From Apodospora peruviana (Eukaryota; Ascomycota; Sordariomycetes; Sordariales; Lasiosphaeriaceae), in assembly GCA_033439685.1 (NCBI GenBank), contig JAUEDM010000008.1, positions 1,364,001-1,428,000 on the forward strand: 64,000 nt of DNA. The letters are read 5' to 3'. Position numbers and translations under genes: made by a program. Shown piece after piece: positions 31,224-41,444 of the stretch. The stretch's first letter is position 1, and every line of letters starts with the position of its first letter. Under the pieces are notes generated by a model. That model made no database searches. It saw only the letters and a program-made list of their open reading frames with translations, and was not told the origin of the DNA.

Positions 31224-33116
31224 CTATTGCTGGCCAATTCCGAGGTTGTCCGCATCCGCCTTGACGATACGCAGCGTATTGGTATTTCCCATGCCGCCCT
31301 TCCAGCCCTGGACAACAACCACGGTCTCGCCCTCGTTGAGAATGTTGAGGCCCATGGCCTTGCTGAGCCCCCACTTGATGCGGCGGTCGACATCCTCCTG
31401 CCAATTGACCTTGGAAAAGTCAGGCTTGACCTCAGGGAAGAGGAAGGGGTACACGCCACGGTAAAGATGGGCATATCTCGAAGCGGATGCATTCCGAGTG
31501 ATCATGATAATTGGGCACACCGGGCGGTACTTGGAAAGAAGACGAGCCGAAACACCCGAGGTCGACAAGACGAAGATGGCAGCAGCATTGAGATCCAACG
31601 AGGCGCGAACGGCCGCCATCGCACAGGACTCAACGATGGAGACTGGACGCTTGACCAGAGTACACATCTCCTCAAAGTGACTGACATAAGGAATAGTGTT
31701 CTCAGACATCAAGCAAGTCTCGCTCATCTCGCGCACGGCCTCGGTAGGGTAGTTGCCCTTGGCCGTCTCACCGGAAAGCTGGTGCACCGTCGTTAGCTGA
31801 ATGCAGTCGAGAATACGGATTGATCAGGCTTACCATGACACAGTCGGCGCCATCCGTAACCGCGTTACCAACATCGCTGATCTCAGCTCTAGTAGGTCTC
31901 GGGTTCTTGATCATGGACTCGAGCATCTGAGTTGCACAGATGACGGGCTTGCCGGCAATGTTGCACATGGCAATGATCTTCTTCTGGGCAGCGAACACCT
32001 CGGCAGCAGGGATCTCAATTCCCAAGTCACCACGGGCAACCATGACACCGTCAGTCTCCGCCAAAATCTCGGCGAAGTTGTTGAGACCTTGCCGATTCTC
32101 AATCTTGGCGATTATCTGGATGTGAGAGCCCTCCTTGCCAAGGACCTCGCGGATGTCCTTGATGTCCTGACCCCGTCTAATGAACGCTATTTTATACCAG
32201 TGTCAGCATATGTGCAAGAGAGAGTTGCACGGTGAGATACCTGGTCACATACAAGCAAAGACCATGTCGACATTGTTCTTGACACCAAAGCGCAGATCGT
32301 TCTTGTCCTTCTCTGAGAGAGCCGGCAGATCGACATCAGTGTTCGGCAGGTTAACGCCCTTACGGGACGAAATGAAGCCGTTGTTCCTGGCCTTGACCTT
32401 GATGGTCTTGTCGTCTGTGATCTCGATGACATCGAATGCCAAGACACCATCATCGACGTAGATGATACGGCCGGGCGAGATCACCTTGGTAATGTTCTTG
32501 TAATCCACATACCTAACGCAAGGTCAGCATGGACTCACTGGTGATCTAAGGTGGGGCATTATCAACTAACATATTCTTGTCGTCGCATGACGTGGAATAT
32601 TGCTCGTCAGTGGTGAAGTTCATCACCGTGCCGGCCGAGATGGGGATATCCTCGTCGTTCTTGGTGTTTCCTGTGCGAATCTCGGGCCCCTTGGTGTCCA
32701 GAGCGATGGCAACCTGGCGGCCGGCTTGTGCCTTCTCGGCAGCGCGAGCATTGTCGATCACGGATTCTGCAATGATAGGAGGTCAGCATCCGGGCCTTGG
32801 TCAGCAAAGAGACAACAGGAGCTTTATGGGAGATTGGCTCAGCGACAATGACGTATTTGCGCGCTTTAAAGACACATAATTAATATGCAAAACACATACG
32901 GTGGTATTCATAGCTGCCGTGGGAGAAGTTCATGCGCACAACGTTAAGGCCAGCATCACGGAGCTTGTTGATTGCCTCGACGGAGTTCGTCTTCGGGCCG
33001 ATGGTGCAGATGATGGAAGTCCGACGCAGGTTACGTTCAGGCTGGTACGCAGTATCGAGCTGGGCAAGCCAGTCGATTCTGCCGAGGTCGAGATGATCGA
33101 GAGCCGTTGCCGCCAT
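31224..33116 (-). CDS. pyk: Pyruvate kinase, 526 aa
   Basis: Five exons: 33116-32900, 32766-32571, 32512-32253, 32186-31834 and 31778-31224. All junctions use GT-AG and close the frame at 526 residues, the usual length for the fungal enzyme. It converts phosphoenolpyruvate and ADP to pyruvate and ATP in the cytosol, the last step of glycolysis. Visible motifs: RRTSIICTIGPKTNS at the N-terminus, NVVRMNFSHGSYEYH, IALDTKGPEIRTG, the GVNLPNTDVDLPALSEKD B-domain exit, the catalytic Lys region AKIENRQGL, the active-site MVARGDLGIEIP, and the C-terminal allosteric domain ending DNLGIGQQ. The gene is divergent from mitofissin. Confidence 0.97.
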
Positions 33117-34094
33117 TCTGACTTTGGTCCGAAGGTTTGTTCTTGGATGTTAAATGGAAGGGAGAAGAGGACGAGGCTCGGGTGTGGGCGGAATATGAGG
33201 TCTTGGAATTCCTGTGCCCCCGGAGTCGGTCAGCAAGCAGATCCCAAGTCCGTTGAAAGGTGTTGTTTCGGGGAAAAGTGACCAAAGTTATGGTTGAAGG
33301 GCAGGGCGCCAAATATATGCAGACTGAGTTTGATATCCACGGGAACAGGAAAACATAAAAGTCAATTCGCTCTCGAGTTCCAAAGGGGGCTCGAAAAGTG
33401 CCCCGCCTTCAAAGCTGGTGATGCGTCCAAAAGTAGTAGCGAACTCGGGAGGCGGGGGAGAGCTGACAAGGAACGAGATTGCGTCTGTATCAAGGTAGAT
33501 TGTTTGAATATGAGAGACTTACCTCGTAAAGTTGCTTTCTTGTTGAAGGAAAGCTGAGGAATTCGGTGAGGGAATTGGAATGGGAATAGAAATGACGATG
33601 TTTGGAAGATTTTGCTGATCAGAGCCTGGCGATGACTTTTTTTCCCGCACCTGTTCAACACTCCAACACTGGCGCTGAAATCCGAAGGAGCTTGGGCAGC
33701 TCCTCCCTCAACATCCCACCAACGCGGCGGCCCGGTGTCCGCGCCCCACGAGCCCCTCATGAAGCACGGACCAATCAGATCAGCGCGCATCCATCCCCGT
33801 GTCGGTGGACTCGACACCGGTCCGTGAAGCTTATGTAAGGGCCTGAAGAGGCATGATGCCCCACGTGACTCGTTGATCCATGTTTTGGCAGATGGCCCGG
33901 TTGCCTTGTGATCGGCTGTCGTGTTGCGCCCGCCGCCCGTTGCCTTCCCCCACCAGGAGCTTCCAACACCCCAAAACAAAGGTTCGCCAAGATAACACCA
34001 CAGCCTTTCCTCACATCACAAGTCTCTGTGTCCGACGATTTCGAAAGCCGATTCTGTTCTCGTTACCGAATTACCCAAAGCGGAACCGGTCAAG
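33117..34094. promoter_or_regulatory. Shared divergent region of pyruvate kinase and mitofissin
   Basis: 978 bp separate the two start codons. No convincing gene lies within; a 205-codon minus-strand frame here has a fragmentary, non-protein-like composition. Pyrimidine-rich tracts precede both starts. Introns may lie in the untranslated leaders. Confidence 0.5.
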
Positions 34095-34646
34095 ATGGTG
34101 GTAGGTCAATCCCTAGTCCGCACGTCGTTCGATGGCCCGTCGAGGGGCCAAGTTGTTCTTCGGAGCCTAAAACATCTCCAGTTCTTTCTCAACTTACTGA
34201 CATTTGGGCTGGCGTCAAAGCTCGGGAGGTTGACCCATTATGCATTTGATGCTGTTCTCTGTAAGTTCTCCCTCTGGGCTGATCGCAGCGAGTCGCCACC
34301 ACAGCAATTCATCCCAAGGCTCGTCGCAGTTTGCTAACACGATAGGGATAGTTTCCGCATTCCTTGCTGGAATGAAGCGATCGACCGGCTTGACGTGAGT
34401 CTTATCTTCGAGAAACGCCTCCTCTCTTCGCGTTTCCTATCCGACGAGCCGAACAGATGAACATAAGCTGACCGCTGAGCCCCTTGGGGGGGATCTGCTA
34501 GGCCCAGTATCAAGACGGACAAGATTGCCGGCGAGAACAAGGAAGTTTCGAAATGGGTCGACAAATATCTCGGTGTTGGTGAGTTTGTAATGGACCAGGC
34601 AGTTGCGATCGCGGGTTCGAGCGGATGGTTCGAGAGAACTCGATAG
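34095..34646 (+). CDS. atg44: Mitofissin (Atg44; DUF1748 family), 77 aa
   Basis: Four exons: 34095-34100 (only Met-Val), 34221-34260, 34352-34394 and 34502-34646, all GT-AG with a GCTAACAC branch site before exon 3. The joined frame is 77 residues. It reads MVLGRLTHYAFDAVL, then SAFLAGMKRSTGLTPSIKTD, GENKEVSKWVDKYLGVGEF and VMDQAVAIAGSSGWFERTR, matching the fungal DUF1748 family throughout. In yeasts this protein is Atg44/mitofissin, a roughly 70-residue intermembrane-space protein that divides mitochondria and is needed for mitophagy. The two amphipathic helices are evident. An acceptor 6 bases downstream of the chosen one in intron 3 would drop two residues (ProSer) that the family keeps. 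No single exon exceeds 145 nt, so simple ORF searches miss it. Confidence 0.9.
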
Positions 34647-35355
34647 AGGCCGTTGGAGTCGGGTCCGTCGAAGCCTGGAGCACACGGAAGAGATGTTGTA
34701 TTCACACTGGAATTGAGAGAATGGGAACTGAAAAGCGGAAGGGCGGTATTTCCTTTTCATCTTTGGGTGGCTTCTCACATCCGGAGGAATGGGCCCTCAC
34801 GGATCGGCGTTCCGGGATTGACCTTGCTAATGGATAAATTTCTGCTCCCGATTTCAGAACAGAACTTGTTTCTACTCCGCCCTTGTGGCATCCAGATGGG
34901 TGGCATGCTTGAATTTACTTCTCTTTTCGAGCTTTGCGAATCCCCAGTTATGTAATGCCCCGTGCTTTCCCGAGCAGCTCCCCCTCTGGGTATTAGCCGA
35001 GGCTAAGAATCCCCACGGGAGAATTGCGGATGAGCGGAGTCAGCTCTTGATCGAACGACGACACATCTACAATCTGCAGGAGGTGGATCCTCTAGAACAT
35101 CTTCATGGAGCACCAAGGGTACACATACCGAAAGCTGAGTTAAGGTCTTGCACGTACGGCGACATTCCATCGGCTTCGCGTTGCACAAACTCAATTACCC
35201 CAAGTTTGAAAGCTTAATGATAAAAATCACTCAGTCATTCATACTCGTAATTTCATAAGGAGCTAATTCAAGTTCTGTAAAGCAGCATTGTCGTCGTCTC
35301 AGACTACAAAACAGTTCGCCCAACCAACGAAAGCATCAGCCCTCTGTTGATAGAA
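34647..35355. other. Convergent intergenic region
   Basis: This holds the 3' flanks of mitofissin (plus) and the next SDR (minus). A 110-codon plus frame at 34885-35217 shows no recognisable features. Confidence 0.5.
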
Positions 35356-36492
35356 TCAAAGGTCCTCCCCCCTCGCCTTCTGGTCCTTCTCCGGCTCCTG
35401 CACCCTCTTCAACCCCCTCAGGGGCGTGTTCATCAGCGCTCCCATTGTCAAGTGGACACTCCTCGGCACCAACTGCAATGTCAGGGCACTCATGGCGCCA
35501 TTCCAACTGCTAAACACCATCCGCTTGCCCTTGCACAAGCCCCGGTACCCCGCCATGGCGACCTGTCTGGGATCCTCGAGGGTCAAAGGTGTAGCCATCA
35601 TGGTGAGCTCCTCGGCATGAGCACGCGTGATGAACTGCGTATGCGTTGGCCCGGGCATAAGCTGCGTGTTAACGATGCCTGGGTGGGCACGCAGCTCGAC
35701 CGAGAGAGCCTCGGAGAAGGCGCGGGCGTAGTGCTTGGTGGCATGGTAGAGATTCTGGTATGGCGATGCCAGCCAGCCGCCAATACTCGTAATCTGCAAC
35801 ATCCAGCCACGCCCGCGCTCAATCATATCCCTTCCAAACAGCTGCGTCAACTGCACCAGCGTGATACAGTTCAGCACCGTCATTCTCTCGGTCAGTTCGA
35901 TCGGCTGGTCAAGCGTATTTCCGGCTCCGCCAAGCCCGGCCCCGTTTACCAGAACTTCCACTTTGAAGCCTTTCCCCTTGATATGGTCATACAGCTGCTG
36001 CGCGACACCGGCTAGCGACAGGTCCGCAGCGATAGTGTAAGCCTTGCGCCCGTATTTGGACTCGACATTCTCCTTGACCGCGGCAAGCTTTTCCTCGTTC
36101 CGGCCGACAAGAATCAGATCGTGCCCCTTTTCGGCGAAGATGTAGCTAAACTCGGCCCCGATGCCGCTGGACGCGCCGGTGATCAGGACCAGGCCCTCGG
36201 GAATTTTTGGTCGGGGGAAGAAGGTCCGGAGCGGGAGCAGAACGGCTGCGGCGGCGCCGATTGAAAGTGCTGGGCGGGTTTGAAGGAAGATGGTGGATGC
36301 TAGGGCAGCGACGATGGTTGCGACCGTGATGAGGTCAATGTTTATGTCGTCGAGTACGAGCCATTTCGGCCGGAAGATGGCCGGGTTGCCGTTGTCGATT
36401 GCGCGGTGGGACGGAAGTTGGTCGTCGGAGCGGACCGTGCCCGAGCCACTGGCGATGTTGTTGGCCGCGCCAATACGAGCGTCGACTCCCAT
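35356..36492 (-). CDS. Membrane-anchored short-chain dehydrogenase, 378 aa
   Basis: An intronless frame of 378 residues. An N-terminal polar stretch is followed by one or two hydrophobic segments (about 53-69 and 76-90), then a classical SDR core: TGASSGIG (105-112), NGAG (183-186), Ser236 in ITSIGG, Tyr249-x-x-x-Lys253 (YHATK) and the LMPGPTHTQF loop. This fits the DltE-like (COG0300) SDRs, many of which sit in the endoplasmic-reticulum or lipid-droplet membrane and act on steroids, ketones or acyl chains; the substrate is unknown. It is divergent from the opsin-related gene at 37752. The start is the first ATG and gives the full anchor. Confidence 0.9.
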   Translation of the reverse strand: MGVDARIGAANNIASGSGTVRSDDQLPSHRAIDNGNPAIFRPKWLVLDDINIDLITVATIVAALASTIFLQTRPALSIGAAAAVLLPLRTFFPRPKIPEGLVLITGASSGIGAEFSYIFAEKGHDLILVGRNEEKLAAVKENVESKYGRKAYTIAADLSLAGVAQQLYDHIKGKGFKVEVLVNGAGLGGAGNTLDQPIELTERMTVLNCITLVQLTQLFGRDMIERGRGWMLQITSIGGWLASPYQNLYHATKHYARAFSEALSVELRAHPGIVNTQLMPGPTHTQFITRAHAEELTMMATPLTLEDPRQVAMAGYRGLCKGKRMVFSSWNGAMSALTLQLVPRSVHLTMGALMNTPLRGLKRVQEPEKDQKARGEDL

Positions 36493-37751
36493 GATGCCAA
36501 TATTTTCTCTTGATTTCTTATTCTTCTTTGATTTTTTTCTGGTCGAAGGGACGGGGAGGTGGACGGTAGTACCGATATCAAGAGTTGTGTTGAAAAGTTG
36601 TGCTGGGCGAATAATGACGAGGCGTCACTTACGACCACAATCTACTTTATAAGGTACCAGGATCTTCGACAATTCATTGTTTACGTCATGTTCCCCCTGT
36701 CAATCACAAGCTCTTGACTGATTACGCAGGGCAAGAACGGGGACTCGGAGCAGACTGGAGCCTGTGTTATGCGGCTCGGCAACGTGGGGCCGGAAGCAGG
36801 CGGGTTGCGTGGGCCTTGCGGGAAGGGAAGAATATGCCAATCTTGACGTCATGACTTCATTCGTTGCTGCTTTTGCCGCGGAATCCCACCATTCTGCAAA
36901 ATAGGTCGTCCGTTCACTTATGAAACCTTCAATCTTATCGCCCTTGCAGCTGAGGCGGAATCGAGATGGTGAATCATCGATTTAACGGCCTTTCGAAGGA
37001 ATTCGACGGAATACCACAGGGAAAAAAGAGTGTCACAGCCGCGTGCAGATTCCGAGACATGATCAAATACTGGATCCGGGGTGGATCGACAGGAAATTTT
37101 GTTCGCTACCGGCTTGAGCCGCAGGTCCCGCTGCCGGGAGTTGCTATCTGGTTGGCTGCAGCTTGGGAATGCGGTCTGTCCACCCGTCACCTGAACTTGC
37201 AAACTTTGTACCACGGACGCGTACCGGTTCATGAAATTCGTGGCGATGTGATATTAGAGGCTGGTAGCACGACCTGTGGCTGGTTGGCACACGTATCCAT
37301 GCAAGTATCACGATTGTTTTCGTGTGGCCCGGCCGGCTTTTCAAAGACTTCGTCCAAGGCATGAAAAGTTGTAGCATGCGGAGGAAAGACTCCGGCTGAC
37401 GGTCTGACGTGCCTGCCCAAATTGTTGATGCCGACGATGGCATGCACTGACTGGATCGGGCGGTACAACGAATCCGTTGGAAGAATTCCATGAGTCCATG
37501 AAGTCATCGATTCATGATGTCGTTCCTCCTCGTACCTGCCCTTTGTGTGCGTTGAGTTGAAGCTTCGGTGCTCGGGGACGACAGCAGCTATAAGACTACT
37601 ACTGCTTCTGTGTCCCTTTCTTCTGTGTTTGACAATTCCACATCCGAAGAATAATCAGCACTTTTAATTTAATCCATAGCAGCTCCTTAACAGTTCCTCC
37701 TCAACCACCACTTCAGCAATCTTACCCCTACGAGAACTCGAGAAGGTCAAG
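36493..37751. promoter_or_regulatory. Divergent promoter region
   Basis: A TATAAG element at 37589-37594 lies 158 bases before the opsin-related start, with pyrimidine-rich sequence between. The left part serves the minus-strand SDR. Small frames at 36918-37507 overlap on several frames and are not supported. Confidence 0.5.
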
Positions 37752-38679
37752 ATGGGCATCCTCTTTGAACGCGGCAACGACGCGCTCAACGTCCACCCGC
37801 CCGCTGGTGACCAGCACCTCACCACCAATGGCTCCAACTGGCTTTGGGCCCTGACGGCCGTCTTCCTTCTCTCATTCCTCGCCTTCTTCGTCCTCAGTCT
37901 CCGACCTCGCCACGGCGAGCGCATCTTCCACTACCTCTTCGCTATTGCTCTCCTCGTAGGTGGTATTACATACTTTGCCCAAGCCTCTGACCTCGCCTGG
38001 CGCCTCACTTCCCAGGCCAACAACGCCCAGTACGACCTCGCAACCCGCCAGGTGTTCTGGGCCAAGTACATCTTCTGGGTAGTCGCCTTCCCGGCCATCA
38101 TCATCGCTTTGGGCCTCCTCAGCACCGCCTCGTGGGCTAGCATCTTCTACAATGTCTTCCTCGCCTGGGTCTGGATCATTTGCTATCTGGTCTCAGCTTT
38201 CACCACGAGCAACTACAAGTGGGGCTTCTTCGCCTTTGGCACTCTCGCATTCCTCGTGCTGGCCTTTGGCACCATGACGGATGGTCGCATGGCCGCTACT
38301 CGCTCGGGTGTCGGCCGGGATTTTACCATGCTCTCGGGATGGGCGGTCTTCCTTTGGCTCAACTATATCATCGCCTTCGGTATCAGCGACGGAGGAAACA
38401 AGATTGGCGTGACGCCAATGTTTATCTACTTTGGCATCCTTGATCGTGAGTCGCACTCCACTGTTCTCTCTTTGGGTCCGACTGCTAACAGCATCAACAG
38501 TTCTCTTGGTTCCCGTCCTTGCCTTCGCTACCCTTGCGCTCTCGAAGAAGTGGGACTACAGCCGTCTCAACCTCCACTTCACCCAGTACGGCCGCGTTAG
38601 AACCGGAGACGCCTACCCCGAGAAGCACCATGGCACAACCGCTGCTCCGGGCGCTGCTGCGGGCCGTACTGTTGTCTAA
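37752..38679 (+). CDS. Opsin-related protein (HSP30/YRO2-like), 290 aa
   Basis: Exons 37752-38445 and 38501-38679 flank a 55-nt intron (GTGAGT...GCTAACA...ACAG); the joined frame is 290 residues. Seven hydrophobic helices follow the microbial-rhodopsin pattern. Helix C has WAKYIFWVVAFP; helix G has MFIYFGILDLLLVPVLAF. In photoactive fungal opsins the helix-G Lys that binds retinal lies four residues after the Asp; here Asp231 is followed by Val235, so the Schiff-base lysine is missing. This is the mark of opsin-related proteins (Neurospora ORP-1, yeast Hsp30/Yro2/Mrh1), stress-induced plasma-membrane proteins. The C-terminal tail is polar (TAAPGAAAGRTVV). Confidence 0.93.
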
Positions 38680-40493
38680 TCGTGTTGTCGTCTACTAAGC
38701 TTGCTTGGAGGAAATGCCTTAGGATGCAGTCTTGTTCAGGTGTATGGAGTTCGTACGAGTGGTAGAGATGACGAGGTGTTAAGCCGTTGGACAGTGTATC
38801 GTTACCTTCATGGATTTAACTTGGAGACCTGAGTTCAGGGGTAACCCAATATTAAATACCCTAATAATCGCAAGTTTGATTTGCACACACGGTCTTCTTT
38901 GTCCGGCTCGATATCAGATGTCCAAATTGAGATGGCAGAATATGTCTCACTTGAAAGCATTCGGCTTGATTATGACTTAGGGTCCATAATATATTTGATT
39001 GTTCCTTACCGTGGGGTGAGAAGGAAGCCGCTGGAGATGTTTGTTATATCTCGCTTTAATTTCAATGCTTCGAAGAGCGCATGTCACTGTGTGAGGTAAG
39101 CGTCTCGAAATATTAAGTCTCACCTCCAACCGAAATTGTTATGATCCCAGAGAATTGCGAAATCGAATGTTGAGGGTGTATTCTGGTGGGGGTTTCACGG
39201 TTCCAATTCACTGCAGGTGGATAATCGATAAGGTGATGTGAATTGTGATTTCCGTCAGAAATTATTGATGGTTGTGAATCTCGGATGCAGGGCCGATGTT
39301 TATAGAATTGGCAACCGGGGTGGATTATCTCATTTGCTATGAGAAGTTCATGAACCCACAATTGAGTTATTGCAAAGCTGCCCTTTCGTAGTTTCAATTG
39401 TTTGTAGCCGACACACTTTGATGATTGATAAATAGTACAGTTGTCCTGGTTATTAATATGGAGACGTGTTTTTAATTAGCCGAGTGCTCGCAATTGCATT
39501 CAACATGATAAAGGGGCTTTGTTTACATTGCAGTTCAAGCATCAGGAATACGGTTGATTTGATAGTTACCTACGAATGCTGTTGGAATGTGAGAGGAAGA
39601 CATCGCCATGACAACCGCTTCCCGGTGGTAAGATCGAAATTACAACATAAGGCAACTCGACAGATTCAATTTTTCAATTTCTGGCCCGCTCAGCTGTGAG
39701 TGACTTGCTTATTGAGAAGGGTTACTCTAGAATAACAGACAAAGGCCTGTGACGTGGAAGGGGACAAGGGGTACATAAGGTATTAAGCAAGGTGCCACGT
39801 TGTATGTAATACTCTGTACTTGTAATGTCCGTGTATATGCCGTTACGAGCGTAAAAGCCAGTTCTAGTTATTCTTGCATCTCGATTACAGAAATTCTACT
39901 CCTCAAGGTCTTGTTTTCACTTCCTAAGGTACTCAAAGGTAATCACATACTTGACTGATAATTATGATCCACCTTGGCAAGATTTTGCCTCCATCACCAC
40001 TGCCGTCATCGCAAAACCCTGGATGACTTAAGAGCACATGTGAGGTGGGGGTTGTTGGCTTTGACAAAGAAGTGCGATTCAGCCAATGGCAAACAGAGGA
40101 GTCATGCTGAATTTGGTTAGGTAACGCAACACTGCGCTATTAAAACGATGCGTTGCGTTGTACGCTGACATGACGACTGTCTTCTGTCATGAAGACTGAT
40201 CGGAACCTTCCAGTTGACTTGACAAGAGCCTGGTAATAAGCGATCAGACCTTTGTTTCAGCACTGAAAATCTACTTTGTGAGTTAATTAGTTATGCCGTT
40301 CTTTGTTCATATTTAACAATCCATACACTGACTGTTTGCAGCTTACAAATACGATAAACCACTGGCGAAGTACCATCAACAGCACAAAAACCCAAGCGAT
40401 ATCGATCATGTCCCAGCGCGAACACACCCATCGCAGAGAATAGACACCGCACGTGCATGTCGACAGCTGCAGATTACCCTGGATGACCTAGCC
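38680..40493. other. Intergenic region, 1.8 kb
   Basis: No supported gene. It is AT-richer than neighbouring genes, with several runs of degenerate sequence. The 3' 150 bases form the leader of the 2EXR gene, and a GTTTGCAG near 40340 could be an acceptor of a leader intron. Confidence 0.4.
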
Positions 40494-41444
40494 ATGTCGT
40501 CCTTCCGTCAGTTTGCGCGCCTACCAGGCGAGCTGCAGGACATGGTCTGGGACGAAGCGGCCACGATATCCCCGTTGCTTCAGTTTCTGAAGCCAATGAA
40601 GAGCGAATCTCACTGGTCCGAGACAGAGGTCGTCCTCGCCCCGAGCCGGGAGTCTGGCGCGGTCAACCTGGTCCATCTGTCGCTGGCCTGCCGCGGCGCC
40701 CGGGCCGCCGTGCTCCGGCGCAACAGGGGCATCACCAACAAGACCATCTTCCGCACCTTTTCTTTTCAAGGACTAAAAGCGATGGACCTGACCGTGGACC
40801 TGAGCGTCGACCTCGTAGGGTTGGCGAACGACTACTCGGCGAAATGGGGAGAGTACGACCACCTCATCTTCTGGAGCGCGCGGCGGGTGGCCTTCCACTA
40901 CAACCCCCGTTGGGATGTCATGAACGGTGTGTTAGCGCAGCAGTTGCAGGATGGTCTGACATCGGCTGAGGGCTGCATACACACCGCCCTGTCGGAGGAC
41001 TTTGGGACCTGGACATTTGCCAAACTTGAGAGGGGCGATCTCTTCTGCGCTCGATGCATGGCGAACGCCTTGCATAGATTTCACAAACCGAAGGAATTTT
41101 ACCTCATCGTCGACCCCGAGGTTATATCGGCTGAAGGAGATAGTAGCTTGGGTGCGGGCGAGGATCACTTGGCCACCTTCGGAGAACACCGCGGCAGCAA
41201 CCAGGATGATGATGATCCTGCGAGTCGTGGCAGCGACAATGTTGCTCTGGAGACCTTCCACTCCTACAACCGGACCTATTTCGAAATCAGTGAGCGCGAT
41301 GCAAAGCTCTCTTTGCGAAAACCAGTCGCGGCAATGGAGGCTATCCGAGCATGTCTGTCGATAGCCCAAGATCCGAGTTCGGTAAAGCACGTCTCCAAGA
41401 TGAAATTCGGGATTCTGTCGTGGTACAATGATGGGTCCAGATGA
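40494..41444 (+). CDS. 2EXR-domain protein, 316 aa
   Basis: An intronless frame of 316 residues. Residues 4-19 (FRQFARLPGELQDMVW) are the start of a 2EXR domain, a fungal-specific fold named for its two conserved EXR-like motifs. The downstream helices (NLVHLSLACRGARAAVLRR, WSARRVAFHYNPRWD) fit. The middle is acidic and low complexity. These genes are numerous and fast evolving in Pezizomycotina; no activity is known. The start is the first ATG after a stop, in a reasonable context. Confidence 0.8.
   Translation: MSSFRQFARLPGELQDMVWDEAATISPLLQFLKPMKSESHWSETEVVLAPSRESGAVNLVHLSLACRGARAAVLRRNRGITNKTIFRTFSFQGLKAMDLTVDLSVDLVGLANDYSAKWGEYDHLIFWSARRVAFHYNPRWDVMNGVLAQQLQDGLTSAEGCIHTALSEDFGTWTFAKLERGDLFCARCMANALHRFHKPKEFYLIVDPEVISAEGDSSLGAGEDHLATFGEHRGSNQDDDDPASRGSDNVALETFHSYNRTYFEISERDAKLSLRKPVAAMEAIRACLSIAQDPSSVKHVSKMKFGILSWYNDGSR

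Noticed and set aside
33362..33979. 205-codon minus frame upstream of pyruvate kinase
   Set aside because: No domain and no consistent composition; it lies in the leader/promoter of two genes.
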